This document shows, piece by piece, positions 7,251 to 10,140 of a DNA stretch of 10,140 bases. The notes beneath the pieces were generated by a model. It was not told the origin of the DNA. It saw only the letters and a list, made by a program, of their open reading frames with translations, and did no database searches. Made by a program: the position numbers and the translations under genes. Origin of the DNA: Bacteroides sp. (lineage in GTDB: Bacteria; Bacteroidota; Bacteroidia; Bacteroidales; SM23-62); the NCBI GenBank assembly GCA_030592145.1, contig JAUVKJ010000036.1, positions 1 to 10,140 on the forward strand. The letters are read 5' to 3'. The stretch's first letter is position 1. The number at the start of each line of letters is the position of its first letter.

Positions 7251-7817
7251 TTACTTTTTCTTTATGGCCTTCGGGGTAATCAGCATGGTCATCCGTTTCC
7301 CTTCCAGCTTCGGCATCTGCTCAACCTTACCCAGCTCTTCAAGATCCTGTGCAAATCTCAGCAGGAGTATCTCTCCTTTTTCCGAGTATATGATCGAACG
7401 GCCTTTGAAAAAAACGAACGCTTTTACCTTTGCGCCATCCTCTAAAAATTTCTGTGCATGTTTCAGCTTAAAATTATAATCGTGATCATCAGTATTGGGA
7501 CCGAACCTCAGTTCCTTCACAATGATCTTTGTCGTCTTGGCTTTCAGTTCCTTTTGCTTTTTCTTCTGCTGGTACAGGAACTTCTGATAGTCAATAATTT
7601 TACAGACAGGAGGATCGGCAGTGGGAGATATCTCAACCAGATCCAGTTCTAATTTATCTGCCATCTCAATGGCTTCCCTGATGGAATATACATCCGGGTT
7701 GTCGATGTTGTCACCAACCACCCTTACATAGGTAGCTGTGATCCTTTCGTTGATTTTGTGCTGAGGTTGTCTTTCCCTCGGCTTGAAATAACGTTTTCTG
7801 GGATATGGTCCGGCTAT
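7251..7817 (-). CDS. infC: Translation initiation factor IF-3 (AUA start)
   Basis: IF3 binds the 30S subunit, checks start codon-initiator tRNA pairing and keeps subunits apart. The product is 188 residues. The IF3 N-domain starts near the conserved KINERI (20-25) and runs through the LDLVEISP stretch. [12 protein letters not shown] and a lysine-rich linker follow, then the C-domain with [17 protein letters not shown] and the EGKRM motif. A start at the internal GTG (7721) would cut off KINERI and the first strand, so it is rejected. Going upstream in frame there is no ATG, GTG or TTG before a stop codon. The one fitting start is ATA at 7817-7815, eight bases after AAGGAGG. Rare start codons (AUU in E. 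coli) are typical of infC and let IF3 lower its own synthesis when abundant. The first residues after the start are [16 protein letters not shown]. It lies 28 bases after thrS. Confidence 0.93.
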   Translation of the reverse strand: MAGPYPRKRYFKPRERQPQHKINERITATYVRVVGDNIDNPDVYSIREAIEMADKLELDLVEISPTADPPVCKIIDYQKFLYQQKKKQKELKAKTTKIIVKELRFGPNTDDHDYNFKLKHAQKFLEDGAKVKAFVFFKGRSIIYSEKGEILLLRFAQDLEELGKVEQMPKLEGKRMTMLITPKAIKKK

Positions 7818-7825
7818 TTTTTGGT

Positions 7826-7832
7826 CCTCCTT
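7826..7832 (-). promoter_or_regulatory. Strong ribosome binding site of infC
   Basis: AAGGAGG on the - strand is followed by an 8-base spacer and then ATA (7817-7815). It decides the infC start. It is the only near-consensus, correctly spaced Shine-Dalgarno sequence seen in the window; the other genes have none or weak ones. Confidence 0.8.
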
Positions 7833-7845
7833 ATTTGGTTAATTA

Positions 7846-9792
7846 TTAATCTGCTTTTTTTAATTGTTTTTCCGTTTCCCTGATGAGCATTTCGGCGAAT
7901 TTCTGCAATTTCATACTGCCTTTGTCACCCTCTCCTTGTCTCCTGACAGCAACCGAATCGGAATTTTCCTCTTTTTCGCCCACAACAAGCAGGTATGGAA
8001 TCTTCTTTAACTCATTGTCCCTGACCTTCTTACCTACTTTCTCACTCCTTTGGTCAATCAGAGTGCGAATATCGTAATTATTTAGATATTTAAAAACTTT
8101 TTCGGCGTAATCATTGAATTTTTCACTCACCGGAATAATGACTACCTGGTTGGGGGTCAGCCACAAAGGAAATTTACCCCCGGAATGTTCGATCAGAACG
8201 GCCACAAAACGCTCCATGGATCCGAAGGGAGCCCGGTGGATCATGACCGGCCGGTGCCTCTGGTTGTCGGCACCGATATACTCAAGTTCAAAACGGTCTG
8301 GCAGGTTGTAATCGACCTGGATGGTGCCCAACTGCCATTTCCTTCCCAGGGCGTCTCTGACCATGAAATCAAGCTTGGGACCATAGAAGGCGGCTTCACC
8401 GACTTCTGTGATCGTCTCCAGTCCACTTTCGGCTGTAGCTTCAATGATTGCCTGCTCGGCCTTGTCCCAGTTCTCATCCGTACCCATGTATTTATCCATG
8501 TCGTCCGGGTCTCGCAGGGAGATCTGTACCATATAATCTGTAAAATCAAGGGCCTTGAAAATATACAGTATAATGTCGATGACCTTGATGAACTCTTCCT
8601 TGAGCTGGTCCGGGCGACAGAAAATATGTGCATCGTCCTGCGTGAAGCACCGCACCCTGGTGAGCCCGTGCAGTTCACCGCTCTGTTCGTAGCGGTAGAC
8701 GGTCCCGAATTCCGCATACCGTACCGGCAGCTCCTTATAGGAATGGGGTTTGCTTTTGTAGATCTCGCAGTGGTGCGGGCAGTTCATGGGTTTCAGCATA
8801 AATTCTTCTCCCTCGACGGGTGTGGAAATGGGCCTGAATGAATCCTGACTAAACTTTTCATAATGCCCCGAGGTTATGTATAATTCCTTCCGGCCTATAT
8901 GCGGGGTAAGTACCGGCTCGTAACCGTGCCGGACCTGAATTTTTTTAAGGAACTGCTCCAATCTGTCCTTCAGGAAAGCGCCCTTGGGCAGCCAGAGAGG
9001 CAGTCCCTGTCCCACATTCGGGGAGAAAGTGAAAAGTTCCAGTTCTTTACCGATTTTCCGGTGGTCACGTTCTTTTGCCTTTTCAAGCAGGTCGAGGTAT
9101 TCCTCCAGCTGGCTTTGCTTAGGGAAGGTGATACCGTATACGCGGGTCAGTTGCTTGCGCTTGATGTCTCCCCGCCAGTAGGCGCCGGCCAGGCTCAGCA
9201 TCTTGATGGCCTTGATTTTACCTGTATCCTGCAGGTGAGGTCCCCGGCAGAGGTCCGTGAAATTTCCCTGGCTGTAAAAACTGATGGTTCCGTCCTCAAG
9301 TTCATCGATCAGCTCCAGCTTGTACTCGTCTCCTTTCTTCCCGAAATAATCCATGGCCTCTTTCTTGCTGACCTCCCGTCTCGTGTAAACCTCTTTCCGG
9401 GAGGCAAGCTCCTTCATCTTGTGTTCTATTTTCGGCAGGTCTGCATCCGTCAGGACTTTTCCCCCGGGAAGGTCTATATCGTAATAAAAACCCTGTTCGA
9501 TGGCCGGACCTATTCCGAATTTGGTGCCCGGGTAAAGGGTCTCGATGGCTTCTGCCATCAGGTGTGCCGATGAATGCCAGAAGGCATGCTTCCCATCTTC
9601 ATCATCCCATTTATGTAAAAGGATGCCGGCATCCTCCCCAATGGGCCTCATCAGGTCACACAACTCCCCGTTTACGGTGATGGACAGTACCTCCCTGGCC
9701 AGTCCGGGCGAGATGCTTTCGGCAATTTCATATCCTGTAATTCCCTCCCTGTATTTTCTTACGGAATTGTCCGGAAATGTAATATTGATCAT
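7846..9792 (-). CDS. thrS: Threonyl-tRNA synthetase
   Basis: ThrRS charges tRNA-Thr and removes mis-attached serine in the cytoplasm. The 648-residue product has a TGS domain (1-62), the editing domain with H73, H77, C182 and H186, the class II catalytic core with zinc ligands C338 (MNCPHH), H389 and H519, and the anticodon-binding domain (about 545-640). The reading frame is open up to 9855, but the start at 9792 ([10 protein letters not shown]) is preferred. With it the four editing residues fall at exactly the E. coli numbers. The longest start would also lie inside the promoter. An intermediate ATG at 9813 (MINDYRS) cannot be excluded. AGGAG precedes the chosen ATG by only one base, unusually close. 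The leader is about 28 bases, too short for a T-box or an E. coli-like thrS operator. It is the first gene of the operon with infC, rpmI and rplT. Confidence 0.96.
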   Translation of the reverse strand: MINITFPDNSVRKYREGITGYEIAESISPGLAREVLSITVNGELCDLMRPIGEDAGILLHKWDDEDGKHAFWHSSAHLMAEAIETLYPGTKFGIGPAIEQGFYYDIDLPGGKVLTDADLPKIEHKMKELASRKEVYTRREVSKKEAMDYFGKKGDEYKLELIDELEDGTISFYSQGNFTDLCRGPHLQDTGKIKAIKMLSLAGAYWRGDIKRKQLTRVYGITFPKQSQLEEYLDLLEKAKERDHRKIGKELELFTFSPNVGQGLPLWLPKGAFLKDRLEQFLKKIQVRHGYEPVLTPHIGRKELYITSGHYEKFSQDSFRPISTPVEGEEFMLKPMNCPHHCEIYKSKPHSYKELPVRYAEFGTVYRYEQSGELHGLTRVRCFTQDDAHIFCRPDQLKEEFIKVIDIILYIFKALDFTDYMVQISLRDPDDMDKYMGTDENWDKAEQAIIEATAESGLETITEVGEAAFYGPKLDFMVRDALGRKWQLGTIQVDYNLPDRFELEYIGADNQRHRPVMIHRAPFGSMERFVAVLIEHSGGKFPLWLTPNQVVIIPVSEKFNDYAEKVFKYLNNYDIRTLIDQRSEKVGKKVRDNELKKIPYLLVVGEKEENSDSVAVRRQGEGDKGSMKLQKFAEMLIRETEKQLKKAD

Positions 9793-9826
9793 GCTCCTGT
9801 AATCGTTTATCATTTCTAAAAGAATG

Positions 9827-9856
9827 CAAATATAGTTATAATGAGATAAATCCAAA
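9827..9856 (-). promoter_or_regulatory. Bacteroidota-type promoter of the thrS operon
   Basis: On the - strand, TTTG (9856-9853) is followed by 18 bases and then TATATTTG (9834-9827), a full match to the TAnnTTTG box. The spacing is at the short edge of the usual range. Transcription would start near 9820, about 28 bases before the preferred thrS ATG. Confidence 0.6.
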
Positions 9857-9877
9857 CCCTTTGCCTGCTAAAAGTCA

Positions 9878-9909
9878 TTGGCTCTTTTAAGGATAAACAA
9901 CTACATTTA
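9878..9909 (+). promoter_or_regulatory. Candidate promoter of the S9 peptidase gene
   Basis: TTG at 9878-9880, then 21 bases, then TACATTTA at 9902-9909 fit the Bacteroidota promoter pattern with one mismatch. Transcription would start near 9916, about 45 bases before the ATG at 9961. It would be divergent from the thrS promoter, within the same 168-base intergenic region. Confidence 0.4.
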
Positions 9910-9960
9910 TGGAAATAAAAAATAATGGCAGAAACTTCCTGTCCGAAATCTTAAAAATCT

Positions 9961-10140
9961 ATGAAAATCAATAAGATAGCTATTTGTCTGCTGGTCCTTC
10001 TGCCGATGATGCAGGCCAGGGGCCAGGGTGCCGGCCGTGAAATCACTTTTAATGATATATACAGGGAAAGGGTTTTTAGCGAATCGGGTGTGAGCGGATT
10101 GCATTCGATGAACGATGGTGAACATTATACGGTGCTGAAC
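9961..10140 (+). CDS. S9 family (DPP IV-like) peptidase, N-terminal fragment
   Basis: Only the first 60 codons are in the window; the frame is still open at the right edge. Residues 1-22 look like a Sec signal peptide: lysines at 2 and 5, a hydrophobic core CLLVLLPMM, and a polar end ARGQG. The mature start, REITFNDIYRERVFSESGVSG followed by LHSMNDGEHYTVLN, resembles the beginning of the beta-propeller domain of Bacteroidota dipeptidyl-peptidase IV and prolyl tripeptidyl peptidase enzymes, where an ITLEDI-type segment precedes a SMNDGEHYT motif. Such enzymes release di- or tripeptides after proline outside the cytoplasm. The catalytic Ser-Asp-His lie near the C-terminus, beyond the window, so activity cannot be judged. 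The ATG has A-rich DNA and no Shine-Dalgarno sequence upstream. Confidence 0.78.
   Translation, partial: MKINKIAICLLVLLPMMQARGQGAGREITFNDIYRERVFSESGVSGLHSMNDGEHYTVLN

Noticed and set aside
7251..7721. Shorter infC starting at GTG 7721
   Set aside because: It would remove the conserved KINERI segment and the first part of the IF3 N-domain, and it has no ribosome binding site.
8185..9573. Two long + strand open frames (218 and 224 codons) opposite thrS
   Set aside because: They are antisense shadows of a full-length thrS with all catalytic residues, and their translations look like no known protein.
9907..10125. 72-codon open frame on the - strand at the right end
   Set aside because: It runs antisense to the S9 peptidase signal peptide and mature start, and shows no recognisable motif.

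Overview
The window looks like a chromosomal stretch of a Bacteroidota bacterium, most likely order Bacteroidales. The clues are two long, adjacent signal peptidase I genes behind dapB, the start of an S9 dipeptidyl-peptidase IV-type gene, promoters that fit the Bacteroidota pattern (TTTG or TTG, about 19-21 bases, then TAnnTTTG) rather than E. coli -35/-10 boxes, and A-rich start regions that mostly lack Shine-Dalgarno sequences. No tRNA, rRNA, insertion sequence, CRISPR array or phage gene was seen. This assignment is inference from gene content.

Region 1 (1-2862, + strand) is a two-gene redox module. A promoter-like site precedes a DUF362 protein with a twin-arginine leader. Two bases further on lies a 568-residue membrane ferredoxin that joins a NapH-like half (membrane segments, two CxxxCP motifs, two [4Fe-4S] sites) to a NapG-like half (four [4Fe-4S] sites). 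The joint is a repetitive linker followed by what looks like a leftover Tat signal. No catalytic reductase subunit is nearby, so the electron acceptor is unknown. This is the best candidate for an undescribed system.

Region 2 (2859-6459, - strand) reads dapB, lepB-like copy A, lepB-like copy B. Gaps of 12-13 bases suggest one transcript. DapB makes tetrahydrodipicolinate for diaminopimelate and lysine, and the two peptidases trim exported preproteins. The last gene meets the redox module tail to tail, with the two stop codons overlapping. DapB carries an in-frame array of five heptapeptide repeats. Its DNA resembles the pentapeptide repeat array in the membrane ferredoxin linker.

Region 3 (6512-9856, - strand) is the classical translation operon thrS-infC-rpmI-rplT (threonyl-tRNA synthetase, IF3, L35, L20). 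It starts at a good Bacteroidota-type promoter and ends at a clear intrinsic terminator. IF3 almost certainly starts at an AUA codon behind the only strong, well-spaced Shine-Dalgarno sequence in the window.

Region 4 (9878-10140, + strand) holds a divergent promoter candidate and the first 60 codons of a secreted S9 (DPP IV-like) peptidase that runs off the window edge.
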